From positions 124,311-188,310 of the forward strand of contig DEML01000009.1 in the NCBI GenBank assembly GCA_002359185.1: a stretch of 64,000 nt of DNA, read 5' to 3'. Position numbers and translations under genes: made by a program. The notes below the pieces were generated by a model, which was not told the origin of the DNA, did not search any database, and saw only the letters and a program-made list of their open reading frames with translations. The DNA comes from Planctomycetaceae bacterium UBA2671. Lineage in GTDB: Bacteria; Planctomycetota; Planctomycetia; Planctomycetales; Planctomycetaceae. Below, piece by piece: positions 57,326 through 64,000 of this stretch; position 1 is the first letter of the stretch, and every line of letters starts with the position of its first letter.

Positions 57326-58633
57326 GTGACGATTCAAATTCTTGACCTGACTGTCGATGACTTACGCTTTCCGACCTCACGCGAACTGGATGGTTCCGAT
57401 GCGATGAATGAAGCTCCTGATTATTCGGTCGCATACGTGACGTTGAAAACAGATCACCCGGATCTGGTCGGACATGGGATCACCTTTACGATTGGTCGGG
57501 GGAATGAAATATGTGCCGCGGCTGTCGAAGCGCTTCGCTCTCGTGTTGTGGGACTGCGTCTGGAAAAAATAGCGGGAGACATGGCTGGCTTCTGGCGGCA
57601 CATGACCTCCGACAGTCAACTCCGCTGGCTCGGTCCGGAAAAGGGAGTTATTCATCTGGCGACTGCTGCCATCGTAAATGCGGTGTGGGATTTGTGGGCG
57701 AAGTCTGAAAAGAAGCCGCTGTGGAAGCTAGTGGCGGATTTCACGCCGGAGCAATTCGTCAACTGTATCGATTTTCGCTATCTGACTGATGTTCTGACGC
57801 CGGAAGAAGCGCTTTCGATGCTGACTCGGTTGAAGGAAACTCAGGCCGATCGTCTGTCGATTCTGGAACGGGATGGCTATCCCGCTTATACAACCTCCGC
57901 AGGCTGGCTCGGCTATTCCGATGATCGTTTACGCGATTTGTGTCGGCAACGACTGAGTGAAGGCTGGGATGTTTTCAAAATTAAAGTTGGTCGTGATCTT
58001 GAAGATGACCGTCGACGCTGCCGCATTATTCGTGAGGAAATTGGGCCGGATCGGAGATTGCTGACCGATGCCAATCAGGTCTGGGACGTTTCGACGGCTA
58101 TCGATTGGATGCGTCAGTTAGCTGAGTTCGATCCGTGGATGATTGAAGAGCCGACCAGCCCCGATGACATCCTCGGCTATGCGAAAATTGCGAAGGCACT
58201 GCACCCGATTCGCGTCGCTGGTGGCGAACATTGTGCGAACCGCATTATGTTCAAGCAGTTTCTGGAAGCCAACGCGATGCAGGTTTGCCAGATTGATGCC
58301 TGCCGTCTGGGTGGTGTTAATGAAGTACTGGCTGTGATGTTAATGGCAGCCAAGTATGATGTTCCGGTTTGTCCGCATGCGGGAGGCGTCGGGCTTTGCG
58401 AATATGTGCAGCATCTTTCGATTATCGATTACCTGTGCGTTTCCGGCTCACTCGAAAATCGGATGGCCGAACATGCGGGAACCTGCCACGAACATTTTCT
58501 GGATCCGATTCGAATTGAAAATGGACACTATCTCCTGCCTCAGTCACCGGGCTACAGCATCACGATGCACGAGCAATCCATTGAAAATGCCCGTTTTCCA
58601 GAAGGTAAATACTGGAGCGATCCAAATTCGTGA
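57326..58633 (+). CDS. fucD: L-fuconate dehydratase (enolase superfamily)
   Basis: A 435-residue enzyme predicted to dehydrate L-fuconate to 2-keto-3-deoxy-L-fuconate in fucose degradation. The start LTVDDLRFPTSRELDGSDAM with GHGITFTIGRGNE matches the FucD/ENOSF1 family. The catalytic pattern is intact: KIKVGRD with the Lys, TDANQVWD, MIEEPTSPDD, VAGGEHCAN and VCPHAGGVGLCEY with the catalytic His. The start is GTG at 57326. No other fucose genes adjoin, so the pathway would depend on distant genes. Planctomycetes often degrade fucose-rich algal sugars, which fits. Confidence 0.93.
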   Translation: MTIQILDLTVDDLRFPTSRELDGSDAMNEAPDYSVAYVTLKTDHPDLVGHGITFTIGRGNEICAAAVEALRSRVVGLRLEKIAGDMAGFWRHMTSDSQLRWLGPEKGVIHLATAAIVNAVWDLWAKSEKKPLWKLVADFTPEQFVNCIDFRYLTDVLTPEEALSMLTRLKETQADRLSILERDGYPAYTTSAGWLGYSDDRLRDLCRQRLSEGWDVFKIKVGRDLEDDRRRCRIIREEIGPDRRLLTDANQVWDVSTAIDWMRQLAEFDPWMIEEPTSPDDILGYAKIAKALHPIRVAGGEHCANRIMFKQFLEANAMQVCQIDACRLGGVNEVLAVMLMAAKYDVPVCPHAGGVGLCEYVQHLSIIDYLCVSGSLENRMAEHAGTCHEHFLDPIRIENGHYLLPQSPGYSITMHEQSIENARFPEGKYWSDPNS

Positions 58634-58693
58634 TTGGAATCGATATTTCTGTTTGTATGTACCTGACAAAATTGAGCGTCAATTGTTAATCAT

Positions 58694-58715
58694 GTCAGGC
58701 ACAGCCTGACCTACG
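58694..58715. repeat. Palindromic repeat, family A half-copy
   Basis: GTCAGGCACAGCCTGACCTA lies 60 bases after the fucD stop, followed by GGCTTTTTTG, so it may also act as a terminator. Same unit as 61741 and 6759. Confidence 0.75.
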
Positions 58716-58754
58716 GCTTTTTTGACATATTGAATTGAGAGGATCTCAACCGAA

Positions 58755-59234
58755 ATGAAGATTGGAGTCGTTAGCGATACTCATGGAAATATCCCGAATA
58801 CAGAGCGTGCCATCGAAATTTTGAAAGAGCAGCAGGTGGAAGCCGTTCTGCATTGCGGAGACATTTGCGGCATCGAGATCGTCCCCCTCTTTGCAGACTG
58901 GCCAACACACTTTGTCACAGGAAATTGTGACAATCCTGAACTGATGAAATCGACAGTTGAAAGTGCAGGTCAATTCTGGCATGGGATGTTTGGAGATTTC
59001 ACGATCGGCAAACGACTCATCGCCCTGCTGCACAGTCATGAAAGTGGTCGACTTGAAAAGACGGCGAATGCCGGGATCTACGATCTCGTCTGTTATGGGC
59101 ATACGCATGTCAATGAACAGCACCGTGTCGGCGAAACACTCGTCTTAAATCCGGGAGCTTTGCATCGGGCTAATCCACATACGATTGCCATTGTTGATCT
59201 GGAGACGATGGTTGCTGAGCATATTGCTTTGTAA
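58755..59234 (+). CDS. YfcE-like metallophosphoesterase
   Basis: A 159-residue calcineurin-like phosphodiesterase. The metal site motifs are IGVVSDTHGNIPN, HCGDICGIE, TGNCDNPE, LLHSHESG and YGHTHVNEQH, all intact and in the usual order, with length typical of the YfcE family. It cleaves phosphodiesters in vitro in relatives; the cellular substrate is not known. It follows fucD on the same strand, separated by the family A half-copy. GAGG lies upstream of the ATG with a long spacer. Confidence 0.9.
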   Translation: MKIGVVSDTHGNIPNTERAIEILKEQQVEAVLHCGDICGIEIVPLFADWPTHFVTGNCDNPELMKSTVESAGQFWHGMFGDFTIGKRLIALLHSHESGRLEKTANAGIYDLVCYGHTHVNEQHRVGETLVLNPGALHRANPHTIAIVDLETMVAEHIAL

Positions 59235-59290
59235 AACATTGTTGCCTCGTGTGAATAATCAGTGACATGACTTGCACGGCATTACAAATG

Positions 59291-60409
59291 TTATCTGGCG
59301 ATGATCTGTTCGTATAAATCCTGATACTGATCGGCGATAGATTGCCAGTCGAATTCTGTTGATAACCGTAATCTTGCCTGCTCAGCATATTGTTGTCGCA
59401 GTTCTACATTTTGGATGAGCTTCTGCACGCTGGCAGAGAATTGTTCGAGATCTCCAATCGGAACAATTTCTGCGGATAGATCGTGTTCCAGCAACTGATC
59501 GATCCCTTCAACATTTGTAGTCACAATCGGCAACCCGGCGGCCATTGCTTCGAGAATCACATTGGGCATCCCCTCCCAGCGTGAAGGAAAGACGAAAAAG
59601 TCAGCTGTTTTCATGAGGGCGGGCACATCATCTCGACGTCCGAGGAAGCGAACGGACTCCGTCAACTCCAGTTGATTGACGGCATCGCGCAATCGCTGCT
59701 CTTCTGGCCCAGTTCCTGCGATTAAACATTTGAGCTGAGGGCATTTTTCTTTCAATCGCAAGGCGACTTCAAGCAGGTCGGTGACGCCTTTTTGAGAATC
59801 GAGTCGGCCAACGAATAAGGCCAGGACATCTGATGAAGTGTATCCAAGTTGTTCTCGCGGAATCGGAGTCGCGTACTTGAAACGTTCCTGGTCGATGCCA
59901 TTTGGAATCACGATCAACTTTTCGGGAGTCAATCCACCCTGCTCAATCGAAAAACGTCTCACTGCTTCACTGACACAAATGTGTGTAGTCGCCCAGCGTT
60001 CCGTCCAGCGGTCGAGTTTCAGATAGGAATTGGAACGTTTCTCCGCAACTCGGATTCCTGAAACCAATGCAGGGACGCCCGCAAGTCGGCCTGCAATTCG
60101 GCTCAGAATATTGGCATGAAACAGAAACGACTGAATGACAACCGGGTGAAACTGCCTGATTTCTCGATAGAGTCGAGATAAAATCTGCATGGGACGTCTA
60201 GGATTTCCATTCAGGCAGATGACTTCGATATTGAGACGTTCGAGATCCTCAACCAGTTCTCCATGTCCACTCAGACAAATGACTCGGGGATGCCAACGAG
60301 TTCGATCGAGCCGGGAAAGGATGTGCACAAATGCCCGCTCTGCCCCGCCGGGATCGAGCTCCGTTATGCAGAACAGGATTGGAAGCGGGGTTTGAGTCAC
60401 AGTATTCAT
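59291..60409 (-). CDS. Family 4 glycosyltransferase
   Basis: A 372-residue GT-B fold enzyme. The N-terminal domain has FCITELDPGGAERAFVHIL; the C-terminal glycosyltransferase family 4 domain has VALFVGRLDSQKGVTDLLE and the EX7E motif FPSRWEGMPNVILEAMAAG, with LPIVTTNVEG after it. It probably transfers a sugar to an extracellular polysaccharide or lipid. Convergent with the YfcE gene at 59234 and divergent from queA. No membrane segment, which is typical for this family. Confidence 0.92.
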   Translation of the reverse strand: MNTVTQTPLPILFCITELDPGGAERAFVHILSRLDRTRWHPRVICLSGHGELVEDLERLNIEVICLNGNPRRPMQILSRLYREIRQFHPVVIQSFLFHANILSRIAGRLAGVPALVSGIRVAEKRSNSYLKLDRWTERWATTHICVSEAVRRFSIEQGGLTPEKLIVIPNGIDQERFKYATPIPREQLGYTSSDVLALFVGRLDSQKGVTDLLEVALRLKEKCPQLKCLIAGTGPEEQRLRDAVNQLELTESVRFLGRRDDVPALMKTADFFVFPSRWEGMPNVILEAMAAGLPIVTTNVEGIDQLLEHDLSAEIVPIGDLEQFSASVQKLIQNVELRQQYAEQARLRLSTEFDWQSIADQYQDLYEQIIAR

Positions 60410-60552
60410 TAATTTCAGTCAGATTGATTGCTGAGCGGGATGCAAGGAAATTATAGGCTCGATTCGATACCATGTCCCCCCGCAGTCCAGGAAAAATAAG
60501 AACACCGGTTTATTCTGGCGAATATAAATTAACGGATGTCTGGAAATTATTG

Positions 60553-61620
60553 ATGGTGGATTTGAATCTGATTACGTCGTATGCCTACGACCTTCCTGAA
60601 GAGTTGATTGCTCAATCGCCAGCTGAAAAGCGGGATCAATCGCGATTGCTGGTGTTTAATCGAAAAACTGGCGAGCGGACGCATGCTCATTTTTTCAATC
60701 TGCTCGATTATCTGCAGCCGAGCGATTGTCTGGTTGTGAATCGAACCAAAGTTGTTCCCGCTCGATTGCGAGGAATTCGTGACCAGACGGGTGGCAAGTG
60801 GGAGGGTCTGTTTCTGGGACTGGACAGCGAACAAACTTGGGAAATCATCGGCAAGACGCGGGGAAAATTGCAGCCTGGGGAAACAATCACGGTTGTGAAT
60901 GATGAAGGATCGAATCGTTTGCAATTGGAGTTCATCGCCAGGAAAGACGAAGGTCGCTGGCAGGTTCGCCCTGTTCAATCTGAGGATGATACTCGCACAC
61001 ACTGGGAATTACTTGAAGCTGTCGGTTCGGTTCCGCTGCCGCCTTATATTCAACATGGGCATGCTCAGGCCGATGACCGGGAACGCTATCAAACGGTGTA
61101 TGCCAACCAACCGGGAGCAGCGGCTGCCCCGACTGCGGGATTACATTTCACGCCTGAATTACTGGATCAGTGTCGAGAAAAAGGAGTGACTATTGCGGAG
61201 GTAACTTTGCATGTTGGACTGGGCACGTTCCGTCCGATCGGTGTGGAAAAACTTGATGAACACACGATGCATGCCGAATGGTGTGAGGTGCAGGACGAAA
61301 CTGTCCAACAGATTCAACACTGTCGAGAAAACAATGGACGCGTGGTTGCAGTCGGCACAACAACCGTGCGAACTCTGGAGACGGCCAGTCAATCGGGGAC
61401 ATTGCAACCGTGGCAGGGAGAATCGACATTATTCATTCGTCCCGGCTTTAAATTTCATGTCGTCGATGCTCTGATCACAAACTTTCATTTGCCGCATTCC
61501 ACTCTGCTGGTAATGTTGAGTGCGTTTACGGGCTATGAAGAGATTATGGAAACGTATCGAATCGCGGTGGAAGAACGGTATCGATTTTTCAGTTATGGCG
61601 ATGCGATGTTGATTTTGTGA
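60553..61620 (+). CDS. queA: tRNA preQ1 ribosyltransferase-isomerase
   Basis: A 355-residue QueA enzyme that adds the cyclopentenediol ring from SAM to preQ1 in tRNA, part of queuosine synthesis. The start [20 protein letters not shown] is the expected QueA N-terminus, and [37 protein letters not shown] and [16 protein letters not shown] are conserved. Length from 60553 matches the family; the open frame goes 27 codons further upstream without family resemblance. No other queuosine gene is in the window. Convergent with the methyltransferase at 61770. Confidence 0.95.
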   Translation: MVDLNLITSYAYDLPEELIAQSPAEKRDQSRLLVFNRKTGERTHAHFFNLLDYLQPSDCLVVNRTKVVPARLRGIRDQTGGKWEGLFLGLDSEQTWEIIGKTRGKLQPGETITVVNDEGSNRLQLEFIARKDEGRWQVRPVQSEDDTRTHWELLEAVGSVPLPPYIQHGHAQADDRERYQTVYANQPGAAAAPTAGLHFTPELLDQCREKGVTIAEVTLHVGLGTFRPIGVEKLDEHTMHAEWCEVQDETVQQIQHCRENNGRVVAVGTTTVRTLETASQSGTLQPWQGESTLFIRPGFKFHVVDALITNFHLPHSTLLVMLSAFTGYEEIMETYRIAVEERYRFFSYGDAMLIL

Positions 61621-61657
61621 TGATTAATTGTGTATTTGAAAACAATCCACCTCGAAT

Positions 61658-61763
<106 letters not shown>

Positions 61764-61769
61764 GATGAG

Positions 61770-62570
61770 TCATGGCGTCCACAACTGGGATTTGTCAGGA
61801 GTGGGAGTTTGTGAATTTTCGGAACGTTGTGCTTTGATTCTCAGGTACGGGGCGATGAAATTTCCACGATGACGGTAATCCCCTGGCTTCGCCTCCGTGT
61901 TAGCCCGTTTGGGTTCGCTGAAGGCTTCAATGACTAAGCCAGCCTGGCACATGTTGCCGAGAATGTCCTCATAGCGATGCAGATACTCGACGGCTCCGGC
62001 TTCGCGGTAAGAGTTATCTTCAACTGCAGGCAATGGGCCTTCGTGATAATAATCGAGGCCAATCACGTATTCATTTTTCTTCGTGCGGTGTGAAATCTGC
62101 AGACTGACGGGCGATTTATGTTGACTGATATAATGCCCCGTCGGTTTGAGCACCCGCGCCACTTCCTGAAACACCGGCAAGAGTTGAGGCACATAGCAGG
62201 TGCTCACAGGTTGATGGACAATATCGAACTGACTGTCACCCAGCATGGGGAGATCGTCCATGGAAGCTTCTATCAATTTGAGGGAAAGCCCCCGTCGTTT
62301 GGCTTCCCGTTGATCGAGTGCCAGCATTTCTGGACTCAGGTCGACAACAGTCACTTCTGCTCCAGCTGTTGCATAGAGTATTGATTGCCATCCTCCTCCT
62401 GCTGCCAGACAGAGGACCTTCAAACCTACAACCGACTTCGGCAACCACCCACGCGAATCGAGGATGGCAAGGGGTCGCTGACATTCTTCATCGGTGGCGA
62501 CTTTGGCAAACACGGCTCCCTCACGAACCAGACGATCGTAAGCGGCACGATTTCGAGTTCGGTAGTCCAT
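61770..62570 (-). CDS. Class I SAM-dependent methyltransferase
   Basis: A 266-residue methyltransferase with motif I LCLAAGGGWQSILYATAG, VTVVDLSPEMLALDQ and FDIVHQPVSTCYVPQL. The central stretch and the C-terminal region HYISQHKSPVSLQ, GNFIAPYLRIKAQ are typical of planctomycete and cyanobacterial SAM enzymes. The start ATG 62570 is preferred; the open frame goes to 62705, but that part crosses hairpin repeats and has no family resemblance. Substrate unknown. Same direction as the EboE-like gene upstream, separated by hairpins. Confidence 0.82.
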   Translation of the reverse strand: MDYRTRNRAAYDRLVREGAVFAKVATDEECQRPLAILDSRGWLPKSVVGLKVLCLAAGGGWQSILYATAGAEVTVVDLSPEMLALDQREAKRRGLSLKLIEASMDDLPMLGDSQFDIVHQPVSTCYVPQLLPVFQEVARVLKPTGHYISQHKSPVSLQISHRTKKNEYVIGLDYYHEGPLPAVEDNSYREAGAVEYLHRYEDILGNMCQAGLVIEAFSEPKRANTEAKPGDYRHRGNFIAPYLRIKAQRSENSQTPTPDKSQLWTP

Positions 62571-62642
62571 GATTGTGTGACTTGACTGGTCTGATGTTGG
62601 TATTTCGTAAATTTTTATTGGCTTAACGTCGTAATTCGGATA

Positions 62643-62755
62643 GCCCCGAAAGATTCTTTCGGGGCGGCGTAGCCGCAGGAGATTCTCAGCAGAATCGATC
62701 ATCAAACTGCAAGTCTCTTGTGGACTTCGTCCACCCAGATAGCGGAGCTATCTGG
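62643..62755. repeat. Cluster of three hairpins between the methyltransferase and EboE-like genes
   Basis: GCCCCGAAAGATTCTTTCGG (62643), GTGGACTTCGTCCAC (62720) and CCCAGATAGCGGAGCTATCT (62734) are three consecutive palindromes in the 202-base gap. They resemble the other intergenic repeats in design, with unrelated sequences. Confidence 0.75.
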
Positions 62756-62772
62756 GCTATCCTTTCCTGATG

Positions 62773-63945
62773 TTATTTTGATTCCAGGTCGGCTAGTAAT
62801 TGCTGAGTGGCATTCATTTCCCGGGCGAGTCCTTCGCAGGGATCAGGCAGATTTTCTCCCGGCATGACCGACCAGGTGTACGTTTCGACTTCTAGATGAG
62901 GGGCGTATTCCAGATTAGCGATTTCCGCAAGTGCCAGTTTTAAATCCGGGCGAGTTGTTGCGAGGGGGCCCAGGTTTTCCGCATGAACGGGAACGTGAAA
63001 GTGAATCCGCCAGCAGGGGGCGTTGAACCAGTCTGCAGGTGGGTTCTTGACGAAATCAGCTGTTAAGTCGGTGATAGACTCTGTTTTATCCGACTGAGCC
63101 CGAAACGTCTGATGCAGATAACGGGGTTCGGCAAAGTCCGCCAGAAAGGTCCGCCCTGCCTCATTAGTGGCCGGGTTCTGTAATTCGATGGCGCAGGTGA
63201 TGTGCACCTTATTAATACGGATGTCGTGCTCCTGCAATGTGCGAATAGAAGCCGCGACATCTTCAAATTCGACGGATTGATGGCAGACGTCATAACAGAC
63301 ACCCAGGTGCCGTTCGACAATCTCGGCAACTTCCTGAGAATTCATCCGTTCGCGTAACATCACAAAAAAGTCGACGACTTCCGCTGTTGTTTCCAGTACG
63401 CAAAGTGGTTCGGGCTCAATCGCCAGTCGAATAATACGACCGGTATCGTCGTGAATTTCATCGAGTAAGCGAGCGGTTTCGATCAACTGATCACAGCACT
63501 CTTCCAGAAACCCTTCTCTGCCTGAGAGATCTTTAAATCCGAGTGGAACAGTCGAAACCGATCCTTCAACACCCTCAGGTAATAAAGTGGCCAAAATTCG
63601 AGCACAGCGAATCGTGTAATCGCGACGATCGGGATTGGTCCAGTCTGGCAGATAGACCTGCTCTTTGACCCGTTCTGAATGAAAATTGCCAAACGGAAAC
63701 GCATTGAGCGTGTAACAGATTAAATCGTGCTGCTGAAGTGTGGACTGGATTTCGTTCAGAAGTTGTGGTTTGGATTCAATTTCCCGAGTGATGGCATCGG
63801 GCAGCCAGAGACCAGCTGCGATTTTTGAACCGGTTTTCTGCTGCACAAGAGCGGTTTTCGACTGCAGAACCTGAATCAATTCCGAAAAGGTATTCGCTGG
63901 ATGGACGTTTCCGCAGTAGCTGAGTGGGAGCGTAGATATTGACAT
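62773..63945 (-). CDS. eboE: EboE-like metabolite traffic protein (TIM-barrel fold)
   Basis: A 390-residue protein of the sugar phosphate isomerase/epimerase fold. The start LSYCGNVHPANTFSELIQVL with GLWLPDAIT resembles EboE, a member of the ebo cluster that moves precursors across the membrane in cyanobacteria and other phyla. LAIEPEPLCVLETT and CYDVCHQSVEFEDVAA fit the metal-binding barrel. No other ebo gene is in the window, but the gene is the last one at this end and the cluster may continue beyond 64000. Called at family level. Confidence 0.75.
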   Translation of the reverse strand: MSISTLPLSYCGNVHPANTFSELIQVLQSKTALVQQKTGSKIAAGLWLPDAITREIESKPQLLNEIQSTLQQHDLICYTLNAFPFGNFHSERVKEQVYLPDWTNPDRRDYTIRCARILATLLPEGVEGSVSTVPLGFKDLSGREGFLEECCDQLIETARLLDEIHDDTGRIIRLAIEPEPLCVLETTAEVVDFFVMLRERMNSQEVAEIVERHLGVCYDVCHQSVEFEDVAASIRTLQEHDIRINKVHITCAIELQNPATNEAGRTFLADFAEPRYLHQTFRAQSDKTESITDLTADFVKNPPADWFNAPCWRIHFHVPVHAENLGPLATTRPDLKLALAEIANLEYAPHLEVETYTWSVMPGENLPDPCEGLAREMNATQQLLADLESK

Positions 63946-64000
63946 GAATTTAAATTCGTAGTTGGAAAGTCTATAAACAGGGGTGGCGGGGGCGCTCTCG

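Noticed and set aside
62571..62705. Upstream extension of the methyltransferase to 62705
   Set aside because: It crosses intergenic hairpin repeats, and the conserved part of the protein begins at 62570.

Overview
The window is a 64 kb piece of a planctomycete chromosome, probably order Planctomycetales (Gimesia/Rubinisphaera-like, genus not resolvable by eye). The evidence is a set of lineage-typical families: DUF1501 and DUF1549/DUF1553 proteins, a DUF1559 prepilin-like protein, an ECF sigma factor next to an anti-sigma-like membrane protein, a Ser/Thr kinase and a PP2C phosphatase, a small basic DUF6800-like protein, and many large exported proteins of unknown function. No rRNA, tRNA, CRISPR array, insertion sequence or prophage was seen.

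Layout. 0-4.6 kb: a DUF1501 protein, an ECF sigma factor and an anti-sigma-like/DUF1549/DUF1553 fusion, then a 53-residue membrane protein behind a sigma-54-type promoter. 4.6-7.7 kb: an Mla-type lipid transport operon (mlaE-mlaF-mlaD, minus strand) interrupted by repeats. 8-12.2 kb: small basic protein, exported duplicated-domain protein, PP2C phosphatase, GAF-like protein, methyltransferase. 12.4-14.9 kb: nitrogen module of amtB and P-II, with two NtrC-like sites and a sigma-54-type promoter in front of amtB. 15-25 kb: two unknown membrane proteins, argJ, polyprenyl synthase and dxs (isoprenoid precursors), a nitrilase-family amidohydrolase, a YacP-like NYN nuclease and an ArsM-like methyltransferase. 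25.5-35.7 kb: zinc-ribbon/repeat protein, exported protein, FAD oxidoreductase with a golvesin-like tail, Ser/Thr kinase, ddl, DUF58 protein.

36-56.6 kb: a single minus-strand type IV pilus/type II secretion-like locus. In transcription order it has a PilB/GspE ATPase, PilT, a second PilB/GspE ATPase, GspF/PilC, five prepilin-like proteins, a 1,803-residue GspK-like protein and a DUF1559 prepilin-like protein. Secretin, alignment proteins and prepilin peptidase are not in the window. 57.3-64 kb: L-fuconate dehydratase, YfcE-like phosphoesterase, family 4 glycosyltransferase, queA, a methyltransferase and an EboE-like protein that may be the edge of an ebo cluster.

The spaces between genes carry several families of short palindromes, most of them arranged as two hairpins facing each other over about 50-100 bp. 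All four convergent gene junctions wider than 100 bp contain such elements; the four narrower ones do not. The strongest leads are the two sigma-54 promoter candidates (one with an NtrC-like enhancer), the pseudopilin locus with its giant GspK-like protein, the sigma/anti-sigma/DUF1549 arrangement, and the palindromic repeat families. All calls come from reading the sequence; no database search was possible.
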